A stretch of DNA of 64,000 bases from Variovorax sp. YR216 (GCF_900107745.1 NZ_FNRO01000019.1:58886-122885), one strand, 5' to 3'; shown: positions 49,202-58,344, counted from the first letter of the stretch. The notes: generated from the sequence alone by a model not told the origin. Numbers and translations are program-made.

Positions 49202-49960
49202 TCATTCGATCGCTTGCATCACGATCTTCTTGCCATCCTGCAGCGAGATCTGCGCCGCCTTGCCTGCCACCTCGTCCGGCAGCGCAACCTCGGAAGTGCG
49301 GTAGATGCCCGCGATGGCGACGAGTTGTGCTTCCAGGCACGTCGTGAAGATGCGCGCCTCGGTGTTGCCGCGCGCGCCGGCGATCGCCTTGCCCCGCAGC
49401 GGTGCGTACACATGGACGTTGCCGTCCGCGATCACCTCGGCGCCGAAGCTCACGATGGCCGTCACGATCACGTCGCCGCCACGCGCATACACCTGCTGGC
49501 CCGAGCGCAATGGCTTGTCGATGACCAGCGTGCCGCTGGCCGGCACCGGCACTTCGCGCACGATCTGCGGGGCTTCGCTCGGCGGTTCGACGGGCGGGGC
49601 GGCCGGCTTGGGTGCCGGCGCGGCGGGCATCGCGGTGACCGACAGGCCGGCGGCGCGCGCAGCGACGTTCTGCGCATCGGTGCCGCCGCGCACCGCGACG
49701 GGCTGCGTCTGGTGGCGCGCGAGCATGTCGCGCAGCCGCGTGAAGTCGATGTCGGCTTCCGCGTCGTCGTCCTGCAACTGCGAAAGGTCGATGACGACCG
49801 GCTCCTGTTCGAAGAAGTCGGGGGAGTCGGCGAGTTGGGCGTCGAGCGCTTCAGCGAGCACGTCGAGATCGGCCGTGCGGAGAATGACCGCGATCAGCGG
49901 CATCGTCGCGCTCTTGAACTCGAATAGCGTCTTGGTGCGCGCGGCGGAAGCGTCGGCCAT
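49202..49960 (-). CDS. minC: Septum-site determining protein MinC
   Basis: The 252-aa FtsZ inhibitor has an N-terminal domain (FEFKSATMPLIAVILRTADLDVLAEAL), a long Pro/Ala-rich linker (residues ~105-145) and a C-terminal right-handed beta-helix (IDKPLRSGQQVYARGGDVIVTA, GNVHVYAPLRGKAIAG, EAQLVAIAGIYR). It opens the min operon, 50 nt before minD. Confidence 0.95.
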   Translation of the reverse strand: MADASAARTKTLFEFKSATMPLIAVILRTADLDVLAEALDAQLADSPDFFEQEPVVIDLSQLQDDDAEADIDFTRLRDMLARHQTQPVAVRGGTDAQNVAARAAGLSVTAMPAAPAPKPAAPPVEPPSEAPQIVREVPVPASGTLVIDKPLRSGQQVYARGGDVIVTAIVSFGAEVIADGNVHVYAPLRGKAIAGARGNTEARIFTTCLEAQLVAIAGIYRTSEVALPDEVAGKAAQISLQDGKKIVMQAIE

Positions 49961-50069
49961 GTAAAACGTAGGTGCGAAAAGCGTTGGAGTCTAACGGGAG
50001 TGGCTTCCGTGCCATGAAACTGGCGCGTCGCTATCACCTGACACAACACCTCTTGCACCAGGTTTCATT

Positions 50070-51434
50070 TCAATCATCCGAACGGTTGAGCAGTGCGTAG
50101 AGCAGAATCGCCCCGAAAGTGGCCGTGCCGATGCCGCCGAGCGCGAACTGCCCGAACTTCAGCGTGAAGTCGCCGGTACCGAGGATCAGCGTGATCGCCG
50201 CCGTGATGAGGTTCTTGTTCTTCGAGAAGTCGACCCGGTTGTCGACCCAGATCTTCGCGCCCGCCACCGCGATCAGGCCGAACACCACGATGCTCACGCC
50301 GCCCATCACCGCCAGCGGGATCGCCTGCACCAGCGCGCCGAACTTCGGGCTGAAGCCCAGCACCAGCGCGATCAGCGCGGCGACGACGAACATCGCGGTC
50401 GAATAGATCTTGGTGGCCGCCATCACGCCGATGTTTTCCGCATAGGTCGTGACGCCTGTGCCGCCCAGGGCACCGCTCACCATGGTCGCCACCCCGTCGC
50501 CGATGAACGCGCGGCCGAGGTACGGGTTGAGGTCGCGTCCCGTCATCGCGCTCACGGCCTTGATGTGGCCGAGGTTTTCCGCCACGAGGATGACCGCCAC
50601 CGGCGCGATCAGCAGCATCGCGTTCACGTCGAACACCGGCGACGAGAAGGTCGGCATGCCGAACCACGGCGCCGCGGCGAGCGGGGCGAGATTGATCGGC
50701 TTGCCCATGCCGAGGCCGTTGGTCAGCAGCGCATAGATGATGCTCGCCACGATCAGCCCCATGAGGATCAGCAGCCGCTGCATCATCCCGCGCGTGTAGA
50801 CCGCGATCAGGCCCACGCTCAGGAAGGTGACGAGCTGCATCCATGTGTCGAAGCCGGTCGGCGCCATGTTCTTGATCGGCACGCTCGCGAGGTTGAGCCC
50901 GATCACCGCGACCACTGCGCCGGTCACCACCGGCGGCATCAGGCGCTCGATCCAGTGCACCGCCACGTCGCTCTCGACTTCCTCGACCTCCATGCCTTCG
51001 AGGCCCTTCACCGGCGCGCGCTTGGTGCGCCGCTCGTTGGTGAGCGCCACCACGATGCCGATCCCCACGTAGACCAGCCCGCACACGATGATGCCGCCGA
51101 GCGCCACGCCGAGGTTCGTGTTCGGCCCCGAGCCCGAGTAGCCGGTGGCCGCGATCACCACGCCGATGAAGGCGAAGCTCGACCCCAGGTAGCTCGGCAC
51201 CCGCCCGCCGGTGATGAAGAAGAAGAGCAGCGTGCCGATCCCGCTCATGAGGATCGCCACATTGGGGTTGAACCCCATCAGGATCGGCGCCAGCACCGTG
51301 GCGCCGAACATCGCGATCACGTGCTGAACGCCCATCGCGGCGGTCTGCGGCCAGGGCAGGCGCTGTTCGGGCGTGACGACGGCGCCGGCACTGGCCGATA
51401 CCTTTTGCCAGCGCGGAAGGTAGGACTCGCTCAT
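50070..51434 (-). CDS. NCS2 family nucleobase:cation symporter (uracil permease-like)
   Basis: The 454-aa, ~14-helix transporter has GVQHVIAMFGATVLAP, PSYLGSSFAFIGVV, LVAENLGHIKAVSAMTGRDLNPYLGRAFIGDGVATMVSGALGGTGVTTYAENIGVMA (the NCS2 TTYxEN motif), characteristic of uracil/xanthine permeases. The TTYAEN form fits UraA/RutG. The start at 51434 follows GAGGAG. It is transcribed after the thioesterase gene with a 75-nt gap. Confidence 0.9.
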   Translation of the reverse strand: MSESYLPRWQKVSASAGAVVTPEQRLPWPQTAAMGVQHVIAMFGATVLAPILMGFNPNVAILMSGIGTLLFFFITGGRVPSYLGSSFAFIGVVIAATGYSGSGPNTNLGVALGGIIVCGLVYVGIGIVVALTNERRTKRAPVKGLEGMEVEEVESDVAVHWIERLMPPVVTGAVVAVIGLNLASVPIKNMAPTGFDTWMQLVTFLSVGLIAVYTRGMMQRLLILMGLIVASIIYALLTNGLGMGKPINLAPLAAAPWFGMPTFSSPVFDVNAMLLIAPVAVILVAENLGHIKAVSAMTGRDLNPYLGRAFIGDGVATMVSGALGGTGVTTYAENIGVMAATKIYSTAMFVVAALIALVLGFSPKFGALVQAIPLAVMGGVSIVVFGLIAVAGAKIWVDNRVDFSKNKNLITAAITLILGTGDFTLKFGQFALGGIGTATFGAILLYALLNRSDD

Positions 51435-51509
51435 GGTTTTCTCCTCGTTGGTTGTTTCTTCTTTTGCCAGGAAGCGGGGGTATGGGGCGCGGTGGACCCG
51501 CCGCGACGC

Positions 51510-51938
51510 TCAGTCGCCGCGCGGCGCCAGCACGGCCATCGTGATGCGCGAGACGCAGGTCAGCTCGCCCGCGTCGTTGGTGAGATCGATCTGCCAGACC
51601 TGCGTGGTGCGGCCCCTGTGCACCGGCCGCGCAGTCCCGGTGACCCAGCCCGAGCTCGCGGACTTGAGGTGGTTCGCGTTGATGTCCAGCCCGACCGCAC
51701 GGTGGCCCTCGGGGGCCGAATAGTGCGCGCCGCACGAGCCCAGCGTCTCCGCCAGAACGACCGAGACGCCGCCGTGCAGGATGCCGTAGGGCTGCACCGT
51801 GCGCTTGTCGACCGGAACGCGTGCGCGAATGAAGTCGTCCCCGATCTCCAGAAATTCGATCCCGAGGTTGGCGACCGTCGTGTCGATGTGGCTCCGGGTT
51901 AATTCTTCGACCGAGATATCTTTCTTCCAGATGCGCAT
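51510..51938 (-). CDS. PaaI-type hotdog thioesterase
   Basis: The 142-aa protein has the hotdog fold pattern with YGILHGGVSVVLAETLGSCGAHY (the HGG motif) and GLDINANHLKSASSGWVTGTARPVHRGRTTQVWQIDLTND. This group hydrolyses acyl-CoA, such as 1,4-dihydroxy-2-naphthoyl-CoA or phenylacetyl-derived esters. The start is ATG at 51938 and it is divergent from the AsmA-like gene. Confidence 0.87.
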   Translation of the reverse strand: MRIWKKDISVEELTRSHIDTTVANLGIEFLEIGDDFIRARVPVDKRTVQPYGILHGGVSVVLAETLGSCGAHYSAPEGHRAVGLDINANHLKSASSGWVTGTARPVHRGRTTQVWQIDLTNDAGELTCVSRITMAVLAPRGD

Positions 51939-52045
51939 GGGGGAATTTCTCCAGGTTCGGGCTGCGCAGACTATAGCGATTGGCGCCGGGAACGATGCGC
52001 CCGTCGCTGACAGCAGAGCTGCCCCGACGCGCGCAAGCTAAGGCC

Positions 52046-53368
52046 ATGAGCCGGACGCGACTTTGGATTGCCGTTTCCGCCGCCCTGCTGGTGGTGCTGC
52101 TGGCCGGGCTGGGCCTCTGGGTTCGCGGCCAGTTGCCCAGCGACGAGCAGCTGGCCTCGGAAATCGCTGCGCGCTTCGAGAAGGCGTCGGGCGTCGGCTT
52201 GCGCATCGGCGCGGCGCACTGGGCGCTGCGGCCTTCGCCGGTCATCGAGCTCGAGGATGTCGCGACGGTACAGCCGAGGCCGATCACCTTGCGGCGCATC
52301 GTGGTGCGGCCCCGGCTGGCGTCGCTCTGGGGGCGCAAGGTGGCCATTGGCGAGGTCGAGGCGAGCGGGGCGGTGCTGCCGAGTGCCTCCGTGCGCGCGT
52401 TCCGCGGGCGCTGGGATGGCGGCGATACCGCCATTGCGCTCGCCGGCGGCTGGGCGCTCACCGAGGTCCCCGTCGAAACGCTGCGCCTGCGCGACATCTC
52501 GTGGATCGACCGCCGGGACATCGCGCTGGCCTACGACGTCGATCTGCGCTTCGACGCCCATTGGCGTCCGCGCGAAGGCGAGATCCGTCGCGTGGGCGTC
52601 TCGCCGCCGGCCCGGCTGCGCGTTGAGCGCGCAGGCGAAGACGACCGCTGGCGAACCTTGATCGACCTCGGCGGCGGCACGTGGAACGGCACCACGCGGC
52701 TCGAAGCCGGCAACGATGGCCCGATGCGGCTCACGGCGACGCTGGAGGCGAAGAACGTGGACCTGACGCAGTTCCTGCGCGGCTTCGGCCGCCACAGCGC
52801 GGTCGAAGGCAAGATCAACGGGCCGACGGAAGTGAATAGCGAGGGCGCGAGCGTCGGCGACCTGATTCGCCGCCTGCATACCCGCACCCGCTTCACGATC
52901 GCACCCGCGGCGCTCGCCGGCTTCGATCTCGCCAAGGCTGTGACCGCGCCCGGTTCGGCGCGCGGCGGCCAGACCCGGCTCGACGCGCTGACGGGCACGC
53001 TCGACACCCAATCCACCGACAACGGCGTGATGTTGCGCTACAGCCAGCTCAAGGCGAGGTCCGGCGTGCTCACCGCGAGCGGCGCCGCCGTCGTGCTGGA
53101 CCGCAAGCTGGACGGCGAGGCGGCGGTCGACATCGTGGATGGCGTCGTGGGCGTGCCCCTCAAGCTTGGCGGCACGCTCGATGCCCCGGTGCTGTCGCTG
53201 ACGGGTGCGGCGCTGGCGGGCGCTGCCGTCGGGACGGCGGTGCTGCCCGGCGTGGGCACCGCGATCGGGGCGCGCGTGGGGCAGGCGATGGACAAGCTGC
53301 TGGGGCCCGACGAGGCCCAGCGGTCCCCCAAAACGCCCGCGCCCGGCAAGGCCTCGCCGAAGCGCTGA
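52046..53368 (+). CDS. AsmA-like inner-membrane/periplasmic protein
   Basis: The 440-aa protein has an N-terminal anchor (LWIAVSAALLVVLLAGLGLWV) and a long beta-rich periplasmic part with LRDISWIDRR, LTATLEAKNVDLTQFLRGFGRHSAVEGKINGPTEV and a C-terminal AsmA-type block (LKARSGVLTASGAAVVLDRKLDGEAAVDIVDG), followed by a Gly/Ala-rich tail (LAGAAVGTAVLPGVGTAIGARVGQAMDKLLG). AsmA-like proteins affect lipid transport to the outer membrane. The start is ATG at 52046 with AAGG upstream. Confidence 0.78.
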   Translation: MSRTRLWIAVSAALLVVLLAGLGLWVRGQLPSDEQLASEIAARFEKASGVGLRIGAAHWALRPSPVIELEDVATVQPRPITLRRIVVRPRLASLWGRKVAIGEVEASGAVLPSASVRAFRGRWDGGDTAIALAGGWALTEVPVETLRLRDISWIDRRDIALAYDVDLRFDAHWRPREGEIRRVGVSPPARLRVERAGEDDRWRTLIDLGGGTWNGTTRLEAGNDGPMRLTATLEAKNVDLTQFLRGFGRHSAVEGKINGPTEVNSEGASVGDLIRRLHTRTRFTIAPAALAGFDLAKAVTAPGSARGGQTRLDALTGTLDTQSTDNGVMLRYSQLKARSGVLTASGAAVVLDRKLDGEAAVDIVDGVVGVPLKLGGTLDAPVLSLTGAALAGAAVGTAVLPGVGTAIGARVGQAMDKLLGPDEAQRSPKTPAPGKASPKR

Positions 53369-53495
53369 GCGGCGGTTACCGCTGCCGTTTCACGGCCGGA
53401 TTTCTTTACCTGCGCTAGACAATGCCGGGGCGGTGCGCATGACAAGCTCCGCGTTTTCCTTCTCTTTCCGCTCCAGTCATCCGAGGTGTCACGCC

Positions 53496-53888
53496 ATGCA
53501 CGTCAGCTATTCGGTCTTCACGGAAGTGCGCTTCTGGATCATGGTGGCCGTGTCGGTCGTGCTGCCGTTCTCGATCTACGGCGTGCTGATCGCCAAGCGC
53601 GCGATCTCGCGCTTCACGGTGCTGGTGCTCGGGTTCACGCTGGTGGCCATCGCCGGAATCGATGTTTTCTTCCTCCAGCGGCTGGCCACGCTCGCGAACG
53701 CGACGCCGTCACTCGCGGACGACGTGTTCTTCGTCTCGGAAGTGCGGGTGGCGCTCTACCTGTTGCCCGCGCTGTTCGCGGGGCTCGGCATCAACATGAT
53801 CTCCCACGTCCTGACCACCCATCTGACCGCCGCGGAAAAGCGCTTCAACGAGGAGCATGCGGACGCGGCGACCGGACCGGAGCTCTAG
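53496..53888 (+). CDS. Small hypothetical inner-membrane protein
   Basis: The 130-aa product has about three hydrophobic helices (FWIMVAVSVVLPFSIYGVLIA, FTVLVLGFTLVAIAGIDVFFL, VALYLLPALFAGLGINMISHVL) and a charged C-terminus. No known domain is recognised. The start is ATG at 53496, preceded by GAGGTG. Its TAG stop shares the CTAG tetranucleotide with the stop of the convergent chemoreceptor gene. Confidence 0.7.
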   Translation: MHVSYSVFTEVRFWIMVAVSVVLPFSIYGVLIAKRAISRFTVLVLGFTLVAIAGIDVFFLQRLATLANATPSLADDVFFVSEVRVALYLLPALFAGLGINMISHVLTTHLTAAEKRFNEEHADAATGPEL

Positions 53889-55570
53889 AACGACTCCCAG
53901 TCGCCGCCGGCAGCCACCGCTGCGGGTGCGGGCTTCTGCGCTGCCGCAGCGGGCTTTCTTGCAACCGGGGCAGCCTTTGCCGCCGCTGCGCGCTGCAGGG
54001 TGGCGATCGGGCGCTGGCCCTGGCTGTCCAGCTTGAAGACGCTCACCACTTCCGAGAGGCTGCCGGCCTGTTCCTGGAGCGATGCGGCGGCTGCTGCCGC
54101 TTCCTCGACCAGCGCGGCGTTCTGCTGCGTGACCTGGTCCATCTGCGTGATCGCCTGGTTGATCTGCTCGATGCCCGAGGTCTGCTCCTGGCTGGCCGCG
54201 GTGATCTCGCCCATGATGTCCGTCACGCGCTTCACGCTCTCGACGATCTCGTCCATGGTGCGGCCGGCTTCGGTGACCTGCTTGCTGCCTTCCTCGACCT
54301 TCTCGACGGAATCGCCGATGAGGGTCTTGATTTCCTTCGCTGCGGCTGCCGAACGCTGCGCGAGGTTGCGCACTTCGGAGGCAACCACCGCAAAGCCGCG
54401 GCCCTGCTCGCCGGCACGCGCCGCTTCGACCGCCGCATTCAGCGCCAGGATGTTGGTCTGGAAGGCGATGCCGTCGATGACGCCGATGATGTCCACGATC
54501 TTGCGCGACGAGGCATTGATCGAGCCCATCGTGTCCACGACCTGATTCACCACGCTGCCACCGCGCACGGCGACTTCCGAAGCCGACACCGCGAGCTGGT
54601 TGGCCTGGCGCGCGTTGTCCGCGTTCTGCTTGACGGTGCTGGTGAGCTCCTCCATCGACGCTGCGGTCTCTTCCAGCGAACTCGCCTGCTCTTCGGTGCG
54701 CGACGACAGGTCCTGGTTACCGGATGCGATCTGCGAGCTGGCCGTCGACACATTCACGACCACACCCTGCACCTGATGCAGCGAAGAGTGCAGCGCGGTG
54801 CGCATCTGGTCGAGCGCGTGCAGCAGGCGGCCGGTTTCGTCGCCGGCGTAGCTCTTTTGTGGCGCGCCGGTCAGGTCCATGTCGGCGATGGCCTGCGCCA
54901 TCGATTCGGCACGGCGCAGCGGCCGCGTGATGCTGCGCGCGAGGAACCACGCCATCGCGCTGCCCAGCGCCAGCGACAGCGCGGTGCAGATCATCAGCAG
55001 CGTGCTCGTCTGCGCGCGCAGGGCCTGTCCGCGCTCGGCGGCGGCGTCGAGCTCGGCGCGCTGCAGGTCCACCATCTTCTGCACGCCGGCGATGTAGCTG
55101 ACCGATGTCGGCTCGAAGCGCGCGGTGAACACCCGGTTCGCGCCCTCGAGGTCGCCCGCGAGCTTGAGCTTGCTGACTTCCTCGCGTGCGGCGAGGTAGT
55201 CCTTGCGCAGCTCGCCGACCTTCTCGAACAGCGCGCGCTCATCCGGCTTGACCATCTGCCCCTCGATGAATTTCTGCAGTTCGTTCGTGTCCTTGATCGA
55301 GGCCGCGGTCGCCGGCGCGAAGTAGGCGATCAGGCTCGGGTCGCTGCTCTTGGCGATCGCCGCCGCGCGCTGCACGCCCGAGGTCGTGTGGCGCAGCCAG
55401 TCGGCGCCGGCGCGCTCGGTCTTCACGTTGTCGTTGACCATGCGGTCGATCTCTTCGCCCAGGCGCTGCAGCTTCAGCACCGCGAACACGCTGCTGGCGA
55501 GGAAGAGGGCAAGAATGGCGCCAAGCACGAGGGCGAGACGCCGGCCGATCGATATGTTGCTCAAGGACAT
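53885..55570 (-). CDS. Methyl-accepting chemotaxis protein with CheR/CheB-docking tail
   Basis: The 561-aa chemoreceptor has a transmembrane helix (~11-30), a periplasmic 4HB-type sensor, a second helix (~190-210), a HAMP domain and a signalling hairpin containing the conserved tip IDGIAFQTNILALNAAVEAARAGEQGRGFAVVASEVR. A Lys/Ala/Pro-rich linker ends with the pentapeptide DWESF, the xWxxF tether that binds CheR and CheB. The start is ATG at 55570 (MSLSNISIGRRLA); 46 earlier open codons are unconserved. Confidence 0.93.
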   Translation of the reverse strand: MSLSNISIGRRLALVLGAILALFLASSVFAVLKLQRLGEEIDRMVNDNVKTERAGADWLRHTTSGVQRAAAIAKSSDPSLIAYFAPATAASIKDTNELQKFIEGQMVKPDERALFEKVGELRKDYLAAREEVSKLKLAGDLEGANRVFTARFEPTSVSYIAGVQKMVDLQRAELDAAAERGQALRAQTSTLLMICTALSLALGSAMAWFLARSITRPLRRAESMAQAIADMDLTGAPQKSYAGDETGRLLHALDQMRTALHSSLHQVQGVVVNVSTASSQIASGNQDLSSRTEEQASSLEETAASMEELTSTVKQNADNARQANQLAVSASEVAVRGGSVVNQVVDTMGSINASSRKIVDIIGVIDGIAFQTNILALNAAVEAARAGEQGRGFAVVASEVRNLAQRSAAAAKEIKTLIGDSVEKVEEGSKQVTEAGRTMDEIVESVKRVTDIMGEITAASQEQTSGIEQINQAITQMDQVTQQNAALVEEAAAAAASLQEQAGSLSEVVSVFKLDSQGQRPIATLQRAAAAKAAPVARKPAAAAQKPAPAAVAAGGDWESF

Positions 55571-55723
55571 GGTCGTGATTCCGGAAGATGCGAAGGAATG
55601 CGCGCACGCTGCGCATTCGCATATCGGCCGGAATCCGCCGAACTTGAGGGAAGAGGAGGGGGAAGAAAGAGAAACGGAGGGCGCGTTGCGCGCTCTCCGG
55701 CCCGGCAAGCGGGGCTTGGGGGC

Positions 55724-56449
55724 TTAGAACTTGTAGGTCACCGCGAGGTACGGAACGATCGGATTGAGCTTGAGGCTCGACTCGCTCTGCGCCACCGGCA
55801 CGCCCAGCGCGGTCGTGGTCAGCTTGGCCGTGGTGCTCAGGCGGATGTACGACACCGAGAAGGACATGCCCCAGTGCGGGTCGAACTGGTAGGCCGCGCC
55901 CACGTTGAACACTGGCGAGAAGGAACTGTCGAGCTTGGCCGTCGTCGCCGATGCGGCCGGCGGGATGCCGATGCGGTTCGCCAGCGCGCCCTGCAGGCTC
56001 GGGGTGATCTTCACGTCGCTGTACCAGACGTAGGTTGCGCCGAGGCCGACGAAGGGACGCAGCTTGGCTTCGCCGTCATTGAAGTAGTACTTGGCCAGGA
56101 TCGTGGGGCTCCACTGGCGCGCTTCGCCGAGTTCGCCGACCGGGGCGAGGGTGCCGGTGCCGTAGAGCTTGAATTTCGGCGGAATGCCGATCACGCCTTC
56201 GACGGCCCAGTGGCTGTCGACGAAATAAGTGGCGCTGAGGCCCAGCGTGTCCGAGTTGCCGGCGTCCGCGCCGGAGCCCGGCACCACGGCCGCAACCGGC
56301 GAGGTGAAGGTCAGGGGTTTGCTCGAATCCTGCGGCGAAAAGTGGAGCCAGCCGGCGCCCACTTGCCAATCGCCGGCCTTTTGCGCCAGGGCGCTGCCGG
56401 AACCGAGAGCGGCAACGGCGGCCAGCGCAAACAGTTTTGTCTTCATCAT
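55724..56449 (-). CDS. OmpW family outer-membrane protein (second copy)
   Basis: The 241-aa product has a signal peptide (KTKLFALAAVAALGSGSALAQ) and an eight-stranded barrel (GDWQVGAGWLHFSPQDSSKPL, FVDSHWAVEGVIGIPPKFKLYG, LAKYYFNDGEAKLRPFVGLGATYVWY), with a C-terminal Phe (VTYKF). Two adjacent ATG codons (56449, 56446) are possible starts. Between promoter and start lie two copies of a 17-bp tandem repeat (56468-56501). It is not adjacent to other transport genes. Confidence 0.88.
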   Translation of the reverse strand: MMKTKLFALAAVAALGSGSALAQKAGDWQVGAGWLHFSPQDSSKPLTFTSPVAAVVPGSGADAGNSDTLGLSATYFVDSHWAVEGVIGIPPKFKLYGTGTLAPVGELGEARQWSPTILAKYYFNDGEAKLRPFVGLGATYVWYSDVKITPSLQGALANRIGIPPAASATTAKLDSSFSPVFNVGAAYQFDPHWGMSFSVSYIRLSTTAKLTTTALGVPVAQSESSLKLNPIVPYLAVTYKF

Positions 56450-56467
56450 GAGAGAGTGAGTTGAGGG

Positions 56468-56501
56468 AAAGGGGAGCTGCATATAAAGGGGAGCTGCATA
56501 T
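56468..56501. repeat. 17-bp perfect tandem repeat upstream of the second OmpW gene
   Basis: AAAGGGGAGCTGCATAT occurs twice back to back in the 5' leader of the OmpW gene (19-52 nt upstream of its start). Such a duplication could bind a regulator or change the leader RNA. Confidence 0.7.
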
Positions 56502-56539
56502 GATACGTATGCGTTTAATTGATTCGGCAAACGTGTCAC

Positions 56540-56561
56540 CTAGGCTACAACAAAGGCCTAG
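56540..56561. promoter_or_regulatory. Inverted repeat CTAGGC-N10-GCCTAG
   Basis: A 6-bp perfect inverted repeat lies about 90 nt upstream of the OmpW start and just before the candidate small RNA. It may be an operator for either transcript. Confidence 0.35.
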
Positions 56562-56562
56562 T

Positions 56563-56705
56563 CCTTCTGTGAGCACACACTCTCAATGTAGGGTCTCCCG
56601 CGAATCCCTCAAAGTTTCGGGCCGGCGGCCGATATCAAGGCTGGTTCTCCAGGGATCTTCTTGCCAAAGATCATTCGGCCCGCCGCGTGCGGGCCTTCTT
56701 TTTTT
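56563..56705 (+). ncRNA. Candidate small RNA ending at an orphan intrinsic terminator
   Basis: The plus strand between the leftward OmpW and FHA genes has no coding sequence but ends in a terminator (56679-56705). Upstream are potential hairpins such as GATCTT/AAGATC (56657-56675 region) and AGGG/CCCT. The 5' end is a guess. Since nothing else in the + direction could use the terminator, a small RNA gene is a reasonable hypothesis. Confidence 0.35.
56679..56705 (+). terminator. Intrinsic terminator (GGCCCGC stem, T-rich tail)
   Basis: A 7-bp perfect stem GGCCCGC/GCGGGCC with a 5-nt loop is followed by TTCTTTTT. It reads rightward only; the opposite strand has no T-tract. Confidence 0.7.
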
Positions 56706-56725
56706 GGAGCAGCCCTCCGGGCTAT

Positions 56726-57181
56726 TCAGGCGCGCCATTCCACGGTGGCGTAGCGGCGGGCTTCGGCCTGCCGCGCCGCGCGGCCCTGGCGGAAAAAGCT
56801 CGCCCAGTCGCTGCGCTGACGAGCGACTTCGAGCTCGACCGGATCGCCGGGCACCGTGACCAGCTTCAGCGGATCCTCGTCGGCCATCCTGCTGATCGTC
56901 TGGAGGAAGCGGATCTGGCAGTCGCCCACGCCGATCGCATCGCCGTTGCGCAGCGTGCTTTCGCGCACGCGCGACTGGTTCACGAAGGTGCCGTTGCGGC
57001 TCGCCATGTCGAGCACGACGTAGCGGTCGCCCATCCAGCGGATCGCCGCGTGGTGGCGGCTGACGCCTAGGCTGTCGATGTGCACCCCGCAGTTGGGGTC
57101 GCGCCCGATCGTCGTGATCGGTCCCTTGAGATTGACTTGCCGCACGCTGCCGTGCCGCGTCAGGACGATGAGTCTGGACAT
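56726..57181 (-). CDS. FHA domain protein
   Basis: The 151-aa protein has an FHA phospho-threonine-binding domain, with GRDPNCGVHIDSLGVSRHHAAI (the GR and SRxHA motifs) and MASRNGTFVNQSRV (the NGT motif). The C-terminal ~55 residues are charged with no recognised domain. The start is ATG at 57181; earlier open codons are unconserved. No kinase or secretion genes are adjacent. Confidence 0.88.
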   Translation of the reverse strand: MSRLIVLTRHGSVRQVNLKGPITTIGRDPNCGVHIDSLGVSRHHAAIRWMGDRYVVLDMASRNGTFVNQSRVRESTLRNGDAIGVGDCQIRFLQTISRMADEDPLKLVTVPGDPVELEVARQRSDWASFFRQGRAARQAEARRYATVEWRA

Positions 57182-57315
57182 GTGCTTCTCGCTGTAAGTG
57201 GTTGAACGTGTGGTGCTTTTCGGCGCGTCCAGCCGGTTTTGAAGCGTCCCGGCACGGCACTGCGGCAACTTTCCGCATTTCGCGCCTGTAACATGCCCCG
57301 GCAACAGGAGCGAAC

Positions 57316-57861
57316 ATGATCGGAAGATTCCTTGCCGTGGTCCTTGCCCTCGTGCTGACCGCCTGTGCCAGCACCGCGACCGTCAAGACCGACTTCGACC
57401 CGAATGCGCGCTTCGGCAACGACCGCACCTACAGCTGGATCTCGGGCGACGATGGCGGCGCATTGCTGCCGCAGGTCATCGTCTCGGGCATCGATTCGCG
57501 CCTTTCGGCCCGGGGCTGGAAGCGGGTGCCCGAGAACGGCGAGATCCGTGTCTCCGCCCACGTCACCCGCGTGAAGGGCCAGACCTTCAACAACTTCTAC
57601 AGCGGCATCGGTCACGACCTCAACTGGCTCGGCATCGGCAGCAATTGGCCGGGCTACGTGACGATGTCCACCGACGACTACGAGAAGGGCACGCTGCTGG
57701 TCGACATGTTCGACGGCGGCACCCAACGTGCGATCTGGCGAGGCAGCGCGAGCGGCGTGCTGCCCGACGATCCCTCGCGTGTGAATGCGAGCGTGCAGGC
57801 GGCGCTCGACAGGCTGTTTGCCGGCTTCCCGCCCGGCGGTGCGTCCGCACGCTCGAAATAG
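57316..57861 (+). CDS. DUF4136-type lipoprotein
   Basis: The 181-aa product has a type II signal peptide with the lipobox LTAC (MIGRFLAVVLALVLTACAS), so it is a lipid-anchored envelope protein. The DUF4136 hallmarks are KTDFDPNARFGNDRTYSWI, LSARGWKRVPENGEIRVSAHV and GTLLVDMFDGGTQRAIWRG. Function is unknown. The start has a clear GGAG ribosome site. It is convergent with the adhesin-E-like gene. Confidence 0.85.
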   Translation: MIGRFLAVVLALVLTACASTATVKTDFDPNARFGNDRTYSWISGDDGGALLPQVIVSGIDSRLSARGWKRVPENGEIRVSAHVTRVKGQTFNNFYSGIGHDLNWLGIGSNWPGYVTMSTDDYEKGTLLVDMFDGGTQRAIWRGSASGVLPDDPSRVNASVQAALDRLFAGFPPGGASARSK

Positions 57862-57879
57862 AGCGCGCGCGCCTTCAGG

Positions 57880-58344
57880 CTAGCCGCCGGACTGGCAGGC
57901 CGCGCGGATGATGCGCTGCATGGGGTTGGGCTCGACGTCGCGAAAGAGCATCGGCTGCGGATTGCGCGAGTAATCGGTCGACTTGCTCGGCGCGCCCTGC
58001 CAGAGCGGCTGCGGATAGAACGTCGCGAAGGTATAGCCCGCCTTGCGCGCGCGGCAGTCGAAGACCACCTTCGACTCGTAGGAGCGATAGGGAACGTTCT
58101 CCCAGTTGAACCGCTGCCTCGCACGGCTGACCCGCACGTTCATGGTCCTGAACTGGCCCTCGACGTGGGTGGCGACGGGATCGACCTGGACCGTGTCCAT
58201 CGATGCATCCGCCGGATTGCCCGTCACTGTGAACCACTGCGTCGGCGCCGGGGGCTGGACGTGAATCTGCGCCTCGGATTGCGCTTGCGGCTGTGCCTGC
58301 GCATTGCAGGCCACGATGCTGAGCAACACAAGCCGCCGTCTCAA
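57880..58344 (-). CDS. Surface-adhesin E-like exported protein
   Basis: The 154-aa protein has a signal peptide (VLLSIVACNAQAQPQ) and a mature domain with VPYRSYESKVVFDCRARKAG and YPQPLWQGAPSKSTDYS, which resembles the surface-adhesin protein E group of small exported proteins. Two Cys in the mature part may form a disulfide. The start is a TTG at 58344 preceded by AAAGGAG. Confidence 0.6.
   Translation of the reverse strand: MRRRLVLLSIVACNAQAQPQAQSEAQIHVQPPAPTQWFTVTGNPADASMDTVQVDPVATHVEGQFRTMNVRVSRARQRFNWENVPYRSYESKVVFDCRARKAGYTFATFYPQPLWQGAPSKSTDYSRNPQPMLFRDVEPNPMQRIIRAACQSGG

Noticed and set aside
53486..56464. A 992-codon + strand frame opposite the chemoreceptor
   Set aside because: Antisense of a complete chemoreceptor and of the second OmpW gene; no motif.
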